Source of the DNA: Candidatus Hydrogenedentota bacterium
GTDB lineage: Bacteria; Hydrogenedentota; Hydrogenedentia; Hydrogenedentales; JAGMZX01
Direction of reading: 5' to 3'
Length of the DNA: 14,161 nucleotides
Assembly (NCBI GenBank): GCA_029556545.1
Contig: JAKQEQ010000174.1
Coordinates: forward strand, 1-14,161
Made by a program: the position numbers and the translations under genes. This document shows, one piece after another, positions 1 through 6,124 of this stretch. The number at the start of each line of letters is the position of its first letter. Position 1 is the first letter of the stretch. The notes below the pieces were generated by a model. The model was given only the letters and a program-made list of their open reading frames with translations, ran no database searches and was not told where the DNA came from.

Positions 1-104
1 AACAACGGCAGCGAATACGTCAGTTCGGGGTCCACCACCGCGGACGCCTTGTATCCGACGCACGCGGTGGTGGACCCCGAACTGACGTATTCGCTGCCGT
101 TGTT
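1..104. repeat. Perfect 42-bp inverted repeat with a 20-base loop at the window edge
   Basis: Bases 1-42 are the exact reverse complement of bases 63-104, separated by 20 bases (43-62). The right arm encodes conserved alcohol dehydrogenase sequence (VVDPELTYSLPLF), so it is the original. The left arm begins exactly at base 1 and does not continue the protein family. A perfect palindrome of protein-coding sequence ending at the first base is most simply a fold-back chimera from sequencing or assembly, not a biological element. Confidence 0.85.
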
Positions 105-675
105 CGTGACAGCCTGCACCGGCCTCGATGCGCTTTGTCACGCTATGGAGTGTTATTGGTCGAGGAATCATCAGCCGATGTGTGACTTGCTGGCAAAGGA
201 GGCCGCGCGACTGATCTTTCGTTCCCTCGAAACCGCGTGTACGCGCCCGAATGACACGGGGGCGCGCGCGGACATGGCCTATGCCGCGCTCATCGCGGGC
301 ATCGCGTTCCAACTGCCCAAAAACGCGATGGTGCACGCCTGTTCGTATCCGCTGTCGACGCGGTTCCACCTGTGCCACGGTGCGGCCTGCGCGTTCACGC
401 TCGAATTCGCCGTACGCCTGAACGCACCGCATATGGGGCGCCGCCTCGAAGCGTTCGCGGCGTACTGCGGCTTCGCGGACATCGACGCGATGGTCCGGCG
501 CATCCGCGAATTGAAGCGCATCGGCGGCCTGCCGTGTACGCTGGCGGAGGCAAACATCCCCAAGGATGCCGTCGGCGCATTGATCGACGGGAGTTTTCAT
601 CCCCTCATCAAGAACAACCCGAAGGAAGTGACGCGCGAAGACCTTGAGGCAATGTACGCTTCCCTCGCGGAATAG
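1..675 (+). CDS. Iron-containing alcohol dehydrogenase, C-terminal part (truncated at the window edge)
   Basis: This is the C-terminal, metal-binding half of a group III (Fe-dependent) alcohol dehydrogenase, a family that interconverts alcohols and aldehydes with NAD(P)H. Counting from the TTG at 49, the protein shows YPTHAVVDPELT, then GLDALCHAMECYWS with likely metal ligands Asp27 and His31. It continues with HACSYPL and FHLCHG, whose His96 and His110 are 14 residues apart, as in the family's iron site. The frame is open to base 1, but the true N-terminal Rossmann half lies outside the window, so 49 is not a genuine start. Residues before about DALYPTHAV look unlike the family and coincide with the inverted-repeat arm at 1-42, so those bases may be artefactual. 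DALCHAMECYWS resembles the phosphonoacetaldehyde reductase-like branch, but the substrate cannot be fixed. The gene ends 9 bases from the stop of the convergent MFS gene. Confidence 0.88.
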   Translation, partial: NNGSEYVSSGSTTADALYPTHAVVDPELTYSLPLFVTACTGLDALCHAMECYWSRNHQPMCDLLAKEAARLIFRSLETACTRPNDTGARADMAYAALIAGIAFQLPKNAMVHACSYPLSTRFHLCHGAACAFTLEFAVRLNAPHMGRRLEAFAAYCGFADIDAMVRRIRELKRIGGLPCTLAEANIPKDAVGALIDGSFHPLIKNNPKEVTREDLEAMYASLAE

Positions 676-684
676 GATGCGGCG

Positions 685-1860
685 TTACGCGGCGTCTTCG
701 CGCATTTCGCGCACGCGCATCAGCAGCGCGGCGGCGACACCCGCCAGCGCGGCGCCCATGCCGAACGCCGCAGGCGCGCCGAAGGCGGCCCAGACCGCCC
801 CGAAGAGCAGGCTTGCGGGAAGCGCGGCCAAGCCGACGACGCCGTGATAGAAGCCGAACGCCGTGCCGCGCAGGTGCGCGGGCGCGAGTTCCGCCGCCCA
901 GGCGCGCTCGGTCGGCTCGCACAGGCCGAAGTACAGCCCATAGGCCAGGAACGTGGCGATGAGGGGGATTGGCGCGGCCACCATCGCGAACGCGAGGTAT
1001 ACCAGTGCGTAGACCCCCCAGCCGGCCACCACAAGACGCTTGCGCCCGAACCGATCGGACAAGACCCCGCCCATGTACGACGCGCCGGTCTTCACGACGT
1101 GGTGCAGCGCCCACAGCACGGCCACCGAGGCGGCGGGTACGCCCGCATCGGAGAGCCGCAGCAGGATAAAGGCGTCTGTCGAATTGCCGAGGGTGAACAC
1201 CCCGAGCGCGATAAGGTAGCGCTTGAAGTCCGGCGACAGTTCCGCGTAATGCGCGAGCAAAGAATTGCCGGACGATTCCGGGCGTTGCGCGGCACCCGGC
1301 TCGCGCACGCCGACGACCAGCACCAGCATCACGAGCGCCGCGGGAATTGCCGCGAGGAGGAAGACGGCGTTGATCGAGAATCCAGCGAACGTCAGCAGCG
1401 CCGCCGCGACCAGCGGCCCGAGCACCGCGCCCGTATGGTCCATCACGCGCTGGAAACCGAACGCCCGGCCTCGCTGATCCGCCGCGGCCGCGTTCGCGAT
1501 GAGCGCGTCGCGCGGCGCCGTGCGCAGCCCTTTGCCGATGCGGTCCGCGAACCGCATCGCCAAAACGAAGACCCACGAGGTCGCCAGTCCGATCAGCGGC
1601 CGCGCCACGCCCGCGATGCCGTACCCGAAGACGACCCACGGTTTGCGGCGCGCCGTGCGGTCGGACCACGCGCCGGAAAATACCTTCAACAGCGACGCCA
1701 CCGTCTCGGCGATTCCCTCGATCAGCCCGAGCGCCACCGCGCCCGCGCCGAGCGTGCCGGTCAGAAACAGCGGGAGCAGCGGATAGATCATCTCGCTCGA
1801 CAGGTCGGTCAGCAGACTCGCCAGACCCAGCGCAACGACGATTCGCGGCATCCGGCGCAT
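685..1860 (-). CDS. MFS transporter
   Basis: This is a 391-residue, very hydrophobic inner-membrane protein with about 12 predicted membrane segments, the usual size for a 12-helix major facilitator. The MFS motif A appears as GAWSDRTARRKP (about residues 63-74) between helices 2 and 3. A second copy, GVLSDRFGRKRLVV, lies in the second half, showing the expected internal duplication. The stretch FADRIGKGLRTAPRDALI (about 104-121) is typical of a branch of putative drug or metabolite exporters; the substrate is unknown. The start ATG at 1860 has no good Shine-Dalgarno directly upstream. The nearest strong GGAGG (minus strand, 1892-1896) instead serves a tiny upstream frame that ends in TGATG at this start. 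The gene follows the HicB-like and SDR genes on the same strand with short gaps, so cotranscription is likely. Confidence 0.9.
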   Translation of the reverse strand: MRRMPRIVVALGLASLLTDLSSEMIYPLLPLFLTGTLGAGAVALGLIEGIAETVASLLKVFSGAWSDRTARRKPWVVFGYGIAGVARPLIGLATSWVFVLAMRFADRIGKGLRTAPRDALIANAAAADQRGRAFGFQRVMDHTGAVLGPLVAAALLTFAGFSINAVFLLAAIPAALVMLVLVVGVREPGAAQRPESSGNSLLAHYAELSPDFKRYLIALGVFTLGNSTDAFILLRLSDAGVPAASVAVLWALHHVVKTGASYMGGVLSDRFGRKRLVVAGWGVYALVYLAFAMVAAPIPLIATFLAYGLYFGLCEPTERAWAAELAPAHLRGTAFGFYHGVVGLAALPASLLFGAVWAAFGAPAAFGMGAALAGVAAALLMRVREMREDAA

Positions 1861-1883
1861 CAGGTTGGTGTTCCCATGTTCAC
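1860..1883 (-). promoter_or_regulatory. Possible leader peptide coupled to the MFS start (VNMGTPT)
   Basis: On the minus strand a strong GGAGG lies 7 bases before GTG at 1883. It opens a seven-codon frame (VNMGTPT) whose TGA overlaps the ATG of the MFS gene as TGATG. This geometry could couple MFS translation to that of the leader. The in-frame extension of the MFS ORF across this stretch has no ATG, GTG or TTG start. The alternative is chance, since the frame is very short. Confidence 0.25.
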
Positions 1884-1910
1884 AGGTCGTCCTCCGTGAA
1901 ACCGGCTTAT

Positions 1911-2066
1911 CTACATACTGATCGCTAGACAGCCCTCGACAGCCTCGTACAGGTTGGCAAGCAGTTCCTCGAAGGTTTCGCCCGGAGTCGCACAGCCGGG
2001 GATTGCCGGCACTTCGGCCCAGAATCTCCCTTCTTCCGCTTCATGAACGATTACTCTGATCTTCAT
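1911..2066 (-). CDS. HicB-like antitoxin-family protein, orphan
   Basis: This small protein of about 51 residues matches the HicB-like fold. MKIRVIVHEAEEGRFWAEVPAIPGC is the partial RNase-H-like beta sheet, followed by GETFEELLANLYEAVEGCLAI. HicB proteins neutralise the HicA mRNA interferase, and longer ones carry a C-terminal DNA-binding domain. Here the protein stops right after the core, so no repressor domain is present. I chose ATG 2066 because family members begin MK-[FIY]-x-V and an AAGGG sits 7 bases upstream. A GTG at 2129 with a strong GGAGGAGGAG would add 21 N-terminal residues and is a serious alternative. No HicA-like frame is visible on either side. It lies between the SDR and MFS genes on the same strand. 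Such solo HicB-like proteins are common and may have no toxin partner. Confidence 0.78.
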   Translation of the reverse strand: MKIRVIVHEAEEGRFWAEVPAIPGCATPGETFEELLANLYEAVEGCLAISM

Positions 2067-2177
2067 TGTGCTGCCCTTCACGTAAGCCGACGACTCCTCA
2101 GCCATTGGAACCTGCAAACATGTTGCCACTCTCCTCCTCCGATTGACAAGGGGCGTCGCCGGATTCTCCCGCTCCGG

Positions 2178-3014
2178 CTACTTCGCCCGCTGTTCCTCGG
2201 CACGGCGTTGCGCCTGGCGGCGGCGGCCGCTCCATTGGTACAACGGCGCGAAGATCGGGCCTACCGCCGGGAAATTATCGACGAATTTCGCGAGCTTAGT
2301 CTTGAGCCGGGGCACGTGCACCTCGTAAGGCGGCCTGCGGCGCATGGCCCGTTTAAAAATCGCGTGCTCGATTTCGTCGACCGTGAGCATGCGGTAGCCC
2401 GAGTAGAAGAGGTCGGCGGCGTCGTTGTGCAACTGGCCGTCGAGCATGGGCGTCTGCACGGAAGCGGGGCAGATGGCGGTGACGTATACGCCTTTCTTCC
2501 GCAGTTCCATGCACGCGGAGATCGAGTAGGCGCGCACGGCGTATTTCGTGGCCGCGTATACGGCCATGCCGGGCACGGGCGTCAGCCCCGCAATCGAGGC
2601 GATGTTGATGATGTGGCCCTTGCCTCGCAAGACCATGTGCCGCGCTGCCACCCGCGTGCCGAAGATAACGCCTTTCACGTTGACATCAATCTGACTGTGG
2701 ACTTCGTTGATCGGCTGATCCGTCGCCCACGCGGCGAGCAGCAGGCCCGCGATGTTCATGCAGATGTCGATGTGGCCGAATTCCCGCACCGCCTCCGCGA
2801 AGACGTTCTCCCACGCATCGGCGTCGCGCACGTCGAGCGCGCGCAGCCGCACCCGCTCGACGGGCCACGCGCCCTCCCGCGCGGCGTTTTCGAGCGCCTC
2901 GAGGTTGACGTCCGTCGCGAAGACGGAATGCCCCTGACCGAGCAACACGCCGGTCAAGTGCTTCGCGATGCCGCTCGCGCAGCCGGTAAGGAAGAAATGC
3001 CTGGTCTCGCCCAT
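2178..3014 (-). CDS. Short-chain dehydrogenase/reductase (SDR) family oxidoreductase
   Basis: This 278-residue classical SDR is predicted to be an NAD(P)(H)-dependent cytoplasmic oxidoreductase. The N-terminal cofactor loop is TGCASGIA (family TGxxxGxG, with Ala replacing the last Gly). The acidic residue in FATDVNLEALE after beta-2 suggests preference for NAD(H). LDVRDADAW and CMNIAG (family NNAG) follow. The catalytic residues lie in NIASIAG (Ser) and VYAATKYAV (Tyr and Lys of YxxxK). CPASVQTPM is the usual substrate-loop segment. The C-terminus ends in a very basic tail, WSGRRRQAQRRAEEQRAK, possibly a membrane-surface or nucleic-acid contact. The ATG at 3014 has a GGAGGG about 7 bases upstream. 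The substrate is unknown. It is probably the first intact gene of a minus-strand unit with the HicB-like and MFS genes. The 5' leader contains a 6-bp hairpin at 3033-3047, and a weak TATTTT -10-like box lies at 3055-3060. Confidence 0.9.
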   Translation of the reverse strand: MGETRHFFLTGCASGIAKHLTGVLLGQGHSVFATDVNLEALENAAREGAWPVERVRLRALDVRDADAWENVFAEAVREFGHIDICMNIAGLLLAAWATDQPINEVHSQIDVNVKGVIFGTRVAARHMVLRGKGHIINIASIAGLTPVPGMAVYAATKYAVRAYSISACMELRKKGVYVTAICPASVQTPMLDGQLHNDAADLFYSGYRMLTVDEIEHAIFKRAMRRRPPYEVHVPRLKTKLAKFVDNFPAVGPIFAPLYQWSGRRRQAQRRAEEQRAK

Positions 3015-3130
3015 GTTCGTGCCCTCCGTTTTGGCGTCTCCGACGCCTCGCCGGAAAATACACCAGCGCCCCCGAAAGGCACAACAAGCAGGATCGACAT
3101 TCCCGCGGCCCGGTCATCCCGGTTCGCGGC

Positions 3131-3265
3131 CTATACTTCCGGATCGAGTACGCGGAGGGTCTTGAAGTAGTCTCGGCAGAACCCGCGGTCTCGCGTAAGC
3201 AGGCGGTCGCACTGCGCCGCCGGCAACCATGAGACGCGAACAACGGGTCCGCTCACGCTCGCTTT
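3131..3265 (-). pseudogene. Remnant of a PIN-domain (VapC-type) toxin, C-terminal fragment
   Basis: An open stretch of about 44 codons on the minus strand, too short to be called routinely, reads AAQCDRLLTRDRGFCRDYFK followed by TLRVLDPEV and TAG at 3131. C-terminal ends of PIN-domain ribonucleases (VapC family) look like this: CD-x-LLTRD-x-GF carries the conserved acidic residue and the terminal LRVLDP is typical. The frame is closed upstream by a TGA at 3266-3268, so the N-terminal two thirds, with the first catalytic Asp, are missing. No VapB-like antitoxin frame is visible. I read it as a decayed toxin gene. The promoter of the gene at 3339 overlaps its broken end. Confidence 0.6.
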
Positions 3266-3291
3266 TCAACATCGCGGCGCCCGCGTATACT
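3263..3291 (+). promoter_or_regulatory. Putative sigma-70 promoter of the gene at 3339
   Basis: TTTTCA (3263-3268) and TATACT (3286-3291) are separated by 17 bases, matching 4 of 6 consensus positions in the -35 and 5 of 6 in the -10. Transcription would start near 3298, about 40 bases before the ATG. It overlaps the broken end of the PIN remnant on the other strand. Confidence 0.5.
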
Positions 3292-3338
3292 CGTGGCGGC
3301 CGCAGGAACGGTCCGGCGGCGGACGGCGGAGACCTCGC

Positions 3339-4187
3339 ATGAATATGTTCCCCCGCACCGACGTGGGCGGCGTGAGCGTGTCGCGCATGATCATCGGGAC
3401 CAATTGGTTCCTGGGCTGGTCGCATCAGACCTCGGCGAAGGACAATTTCATCAAGCGCTACCAGGACGCGAAGAAGATCGCCGACGTCCTCGAGGTGTTT
3501 CTCGATGCGGGCATTGACACGATCATGGGTATGACGGGCGTGCCGCCGCTGGTGGATGCCGTCCGCGAGGCGCAGGGCCGAACCGGCAAGGCGATGATCG
3601 TCGTCGATACGCCCTGGACGCCGCTGACGGAAGGCGGCGTCGACCTGGACAGGGCCGCCGAGGTGCTGGACGGCTGCGCGGCCAACGGCGCGACGTTCTG
3701 CCTGCCCCATTCGAGCGCGGTCGACGCGCTCGTGGACCGCACCACGCGCACGATTCGCGACATGGACCGGGTGTGCGCCATGATCCGCGAGCGGGGCATG
3801 ATCCCCGGGCTCTCGACCCATATGCCGGAGACGCCGGTCTACGCCGATGAAGCGGGGCTCGACATCGCGACCTACATCCAAATCTACAACGCGATCGGGT
3901 TTCTTATGCAGGTCGAGATCGACTGGGCGCACCGGGTCATCCAGGAGGCGAAGAAACCAGTGATGACCATCAAGCCGATGGCCGCGGGGCGATTGACGCC
4001 GCTCGTGGGGCTCGCCTTCGCGTGGAGCACCATCCGCGACCAGGACATGGTCGCCGTCGGCGCGCTGACCCCGGACGAGGCCCGGGAGGACATCGAAATC
4101 TCGCTCTCGATCCTCGAACGCCGCCGCCCCGACGTGACCTTGCAGCGCACGCGCAGCAAGCGGTCCCTGGAGGCCGGCGCGGCGTGA
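3339..4187 (+). CDS. TIM-barrel, aldo/keto reductase-like protein of unknown function
   Basis: I do not recognise a named function for this 282-residue protein, which appears soluble and lacks a signal peptide. It opens with MNMFPRTDVGGVSVSRMIIGTNWFLGWS, whose VS-x-x-x-xG pattern recalls the first strand of aldo/keto reductases. The C-terminal third (KPVMTIKPMAAGRLTPLVGL, then VAVGALTPDEAREDIEISL) resembles the reductase C-terminal strands and helix. The middle alternates strands and helices as a barrel would: VFLDAGIDTIMG, KAMIVVDTPW, ANGATFCLPHSS, GMIPGLSTHMPETP. The usual catalytic Tyr after the DTA/YG motif is not visible, since AGIDTIMGMTG occupies that place. It may therefore not be a classical reductase. 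A GGAG lies 7 bases before the ATG. It stands alone, converging on the leucine-rich-repeat gene. I infer a lineage-restricted enzyme and am unsure of the substrate. Confidence 0.75.
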   Translation: MNMFPRTDVGGVSVSRMIIGTNWFLGWSHQTSAKDNFIKRYQDAKKIADVLEVFLDAGIDTIMGMTGVPPLVDAVREAQGRTGKAMIVVDTPWTPLTEGGVDLDRAAEVLDGCAANGATFCLPHSSAVDALVDRTTRTIRDMDRVCAMIRERGMIPGLSTHMPETPVYADEAGLDIATYIQIYNAIGFLMQVEIDWAHRVIQEAKKPVMTIKPMAAGRLTPLVGLAFAWSTIRDQDMVAVGALTPDEAREDIEISLSILERRRPDVTLQRTRSKRSLEAGAA

Positions 4188-4190
4188 CCG

Positions 4191-4215
4191 GCGGCGGTAA
4201 GTTCGCTTGCCGCGC
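4191..4215 (+). terminator. Hairpin between convergent genes, possible terminator
   Basis: Just after the stop at 4187, a stem pairs 4194-4201 with 4206-4213 around a TTCG tetraloop (8 bp with one G-U). Two more pairs (4191-4192 with 4214-4215) are possible across a one-base bulge. It sits in the 64-bp gap between two converging genes. There is no clean T-run behind it, only a T/C-rich stretch at 4225-4233, so efficient intrinsic termination is uncertain. Confidence 0.4.
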
Positions 4216-4251
4216 CCGGCCCGTATCTTCCTTGCGCCGCCGTCCCGGAAA

Positions 4252-5751
4252 TCAGGGGTTTCCCAGACAGAAACCGTCTTCGGTGCCTTGGCCGGGGCAG
4301 GCATGAAACGCGCCGACGTTGTAGAACTGGATGATGCGGAGCAGTTCCGTCAACGCAATTTGCCAATCCGGCCCGGCGGGGGCGTAATCCGCGTCGTGAG
4401 GCGGACAGGACGCATCGCCGGGACCGGGCGCATAGCCGTCTTCGCCGGTCGCGTCGCAATGAAGCCCGCCGGAATTGTAGAACTGGATGATCCGCAACAA
4501 TTCCGTGAGGTTGATGCGATTGTCGCCGTTCTGGTCCGCGCTGTGGCGCGGCAGCGGCGGTTCCCCTTCGCCTTCGCCCTCGCCGGGGTTACACTCCGCC
4601 GCGCCGAACACGACGTCTACGCCGCCCGCCTCGAGTTCCGCCGCCTGCTCCGCCAACGTCTCGCCGCCGGTCAGGATATCGCACAGCCAAAGCTCGATCA
4701 GCGAGTCCAGATCGAACACGGGCAGTACGGTGGTCAGCGGGTTGCCGGACACGTCAAGTCGCAGCAGGGCATCGAGCGTCTCGACGCCGGAGAGACTCGG
4801 GATCAGGTTGTACGAGATGTCGAGGTATTCGAGGGCGGTGAGCCCACCCACCGGGCCGAGCGCCGTGACCTGGCAACTGGCCAAGTCGAGATCGCGCAGC
4901 GCCGTGAGCCCCGCGAGCGGCGTCAGGTCGCTGAAGAAGTTCACGGAGAGATTAAGCCGTTCGAGCCCGGTCAGGCCGCTCAATGGGGCGAGGTCCGTGA
5001 TCTGGTTGTCATAGAGAAAGAGCTGCGTCAGGTTGGCGAGGCCGGACAACGGCCCCAAGTTGCTGAGGGTGTTGCTGTTCAGGCCGAGGATTTCGAGGGC
5101 GGACAACGCCGCAAGGGGCGTCAGGTCGACCACGTTGTTGCCATCGAGCAAGAGTTCGCGCAGGCCGGTTAATCCGCTCAGCGGGCCGACGTCGGGCAGT
5201 TGATTATCTTGCAGATGCAGGGTTTCGAGGTTGGTCAGGCCGACAAGCGGCGAGATATTGCTGATCTGATTGCCGGCGAGGCCGAGCCACGTGAGATTGA
5301 TCAATCCGGACAGCGGCGCAATGTCCGAAATGGCGTTGCGCCAGATGCCGAGGTGATACAGCGCGGCGAGCCCCGCCAGCGGCGTCACGTCGGTCACCCC
5401 CGAATTCACGATTTGGAGGTACGTGAGGTTTGACAGTCCCGCGAGCGGCGTCAGGTCGGAAAGTTGACAGTCCTGCACGTCGAAGGCCTCGAGGCCCGTG
5501 CAGTACTCGAGGCCCGTCAAGTCCGTTATGACGCCATGCAAGTCGACATCATGGTAAAGGCTGGTAATGGTTGCGAGGGCGCTGTCCTCGAGGTCCCCCG
5601 AGGGCTGGCCGAGCGCCTCGCGAAGATGCGATTCGAGGGCCGCGTCGGGAATCTCGACCGCCGCCGCCGAGGCGGCCCCGGCGCAGAGCAGAAGCAACAA
5701 GCACAACAGGGTTGAACGGGACCGCCGACTCGGATCGGGCAGGGTACACAT
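4252..5751 (-). CDS. Secreted leucine-rich-repeat protein with GEGE linker and two EF-hand-like terminal repeats
   Basis: This is a 499-residue putative exported protein. The N-terminus carries basic residues, a Leu-rich core (LLCLLLLLCAG) and an AASAAA cleavage region, a clear Sec signal peptide. A short helical cap (IPDAALESHLREALGQ) follows, as in internalin-like proteins. Then come about eleven clean 22-residue leucine-rich repeats of the type TPLAGLxxLxxLxLxxNxISDL, and two degenerate ones. A GEGEGEGE linker leads to HSADQNGDNRINLTELLRII and QFYNSGGLHC. The second terminal copy, with LTELLRIIQFYN, ends FHACPGQGTEDGFCLGNP. The DxNxDxxINLxEL pattern looks like a calcium-binding dockerin or EF-hand loop, but the second copy has lost most acidic ligands. 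The DNA of the two copies is also a visible direct repeat (around 4320-4350 and 4476-4506). The likely role is extracellular protein or surface binding. The anchoring function of the tail is unknown. Confidence 0.88.
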   Translation of the reverse strand: MCTLPDPSRRSRSTLLCLLLLLCAGAASAAAVEIPDAALESHLREALGQPSGDLEDSALATITSLYHDVDLHGVITDLTGLEYCTGLEAFDVQDCQLSDLTPLAGLSNLTYLQIVNSGVTDVTPLAGLAALYHLGIWRNAISDIAPLSGLINLTWLGLAGNQISNISPLVGLTNLETLHLQDNQLPDVGPLSGLTGLRELLLDGNNVVDLTPLAALSALEILGLNSNTLSNLGPLSGLANLTQLFLYDNQITDLAPLSGLTGLERLNLSVNFFSDLTPLAGLTALRDLDLASCQVTALGPVGGLTALEYLDISYNLIPSLSGVETLDALLRLDVSGNPLTTVLPVFDLDSLIELWLCDILTGGETLAEQAAELEAGGVDVVFGAAECNPGEGEGEGEPPLPRHSADQNGDNRINLTELLRIIQFYNSGGLHCDATGEDGYAPGPGDASCPPHDADYAPAGPDWQIALTELLRIIQFYNVGAFHACPGQGTEDGFCLGNP

Positions 5752-5942
5752 GGGCGACGCCTCTTCTTGTGTTGAGAAGTCTACAGCCTACCGGATCAGC
5801 CGTGCCCGGATAAAGGCGCGCATCCATACGGAGTCGTTCACGGCGCTTCGTGCCCGGCGCCGGACGCTCGCCGAGCCATGTCGCACACCCGACACAGACT
5901 ATCTGTCCCTTGTGTCCTTTCCATCTCCTGCGTCCCCGAGAG
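5752..5942. other. Intergenic stretch without a gene
   Basis: This is the first half of the 373-bp gap between the divergent genes at 5751 and 6125. I see no credible coding frame. GACACA near 5890 and TGTGTC near 5911 form a loose 6-bp inverted repeat. The promoter for the minus-strand leucine-rich-repeat gene should lie here, but I cannot point to a convincing -35/-10 pair. Confidence 0.4.
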
Positions 5943-5979
5943 ATTCCGCCGCGCGCGGAATGAGAATGGGCGGAATGAG
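5943..5979. repeat. Hairpin plus 10-bp direct repeat (GCGGAATGAG) in the divergent intergenic region
   Basis: ATTCCGC (5943-5949) pairs with GCGGAAT (5955-5961) around a 5-base loop. GCGGAATGAG occurs at 5955-5964 and again at 5970-5979. The second copy is followed directly by GCCGGGCTTGACCCC. The arrangement looks like the end of a dispersed intergenic element and not like coding sequence. No transposase is present in the window. Confidence 0.5.
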
Positions 5980-5986
5980 GCCGGGC

Positions 5987-6016
5987 TTGACCCCATCGTG
6001 AAATCTTGCGTATTTT
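5987..6016 (+). promoter_or_regulatory. Putative sigma-70 promoter for the 6125-7714 unit
   Basis: TTGACC (5987-5992) and TATTTT (6011-6016) are spaced by 18 bases, matching 5 of 6 and 4 of 6 consensus positions. This would start a transcript near 6023 with a leader of about 100 bases. The surrounding sequence resembles a repeat element, so the match could be fortuitous. Confidence 0.45.
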
Positions 6017-6022
6017 ATTGCG

Positions 6023-6097
6023 GCGGCGCGCGCGGTTTCTCGTGAGGCGCCGCGTGTTTGTTTCCCGCCGTCGGGCGCGGGTTCGCGCGAGACGGCG
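6023..6097 (+). promoter_or_regulatory. Two strong hairpins in the 5' leader of the membrane-protein gene
   Basis: Hairpin A pairs 6023-6029 with 6047-6053 (7 bp, 17-base loop). Hairpin B pairs 6066-6072 with 6091-6097 (7 bp). After a two-by-two internal loop it continues with 6075-6079 against 6084-6088, closed by a GGTT tetraloop. Both lie between the putative promoter and the ribosome binding site (GGAG, 6113-6116). In GC-rich DNA such stems arise easily, and no known riboswitch class is recognised. Confidence 0.35.
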
Positions 6098-6124
6098 TGA
6101 CGTCGCGAAGGTGGAGTATCAGGG

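Noticed and set aside
844-1899. Long plus-strand open frame of 351 codons opposite the MFS gene
   Set aside because: Its translation is dominated by Arg, Gln and His as expected from an antisense shadow of GC-rich coding DNA, and the MFS frame has clear motifs and membrane segments.
3114-4304. Minus-strand open frame of 396 codons opposite the barrel protein
   Set aside because: It covers the promoter and the convergent-gene hairpin and lacks recognisable motifs, whereas the plus-strand frame has strand-helix periodicity and a ribosome binding site.
4207-5172. Plus-strand 321-codon frame opposite the leucine-rich-repeat gene
   Set aside because: Its apparent repeats are the antisense reading of the 22-residue leucine-rich repeats.
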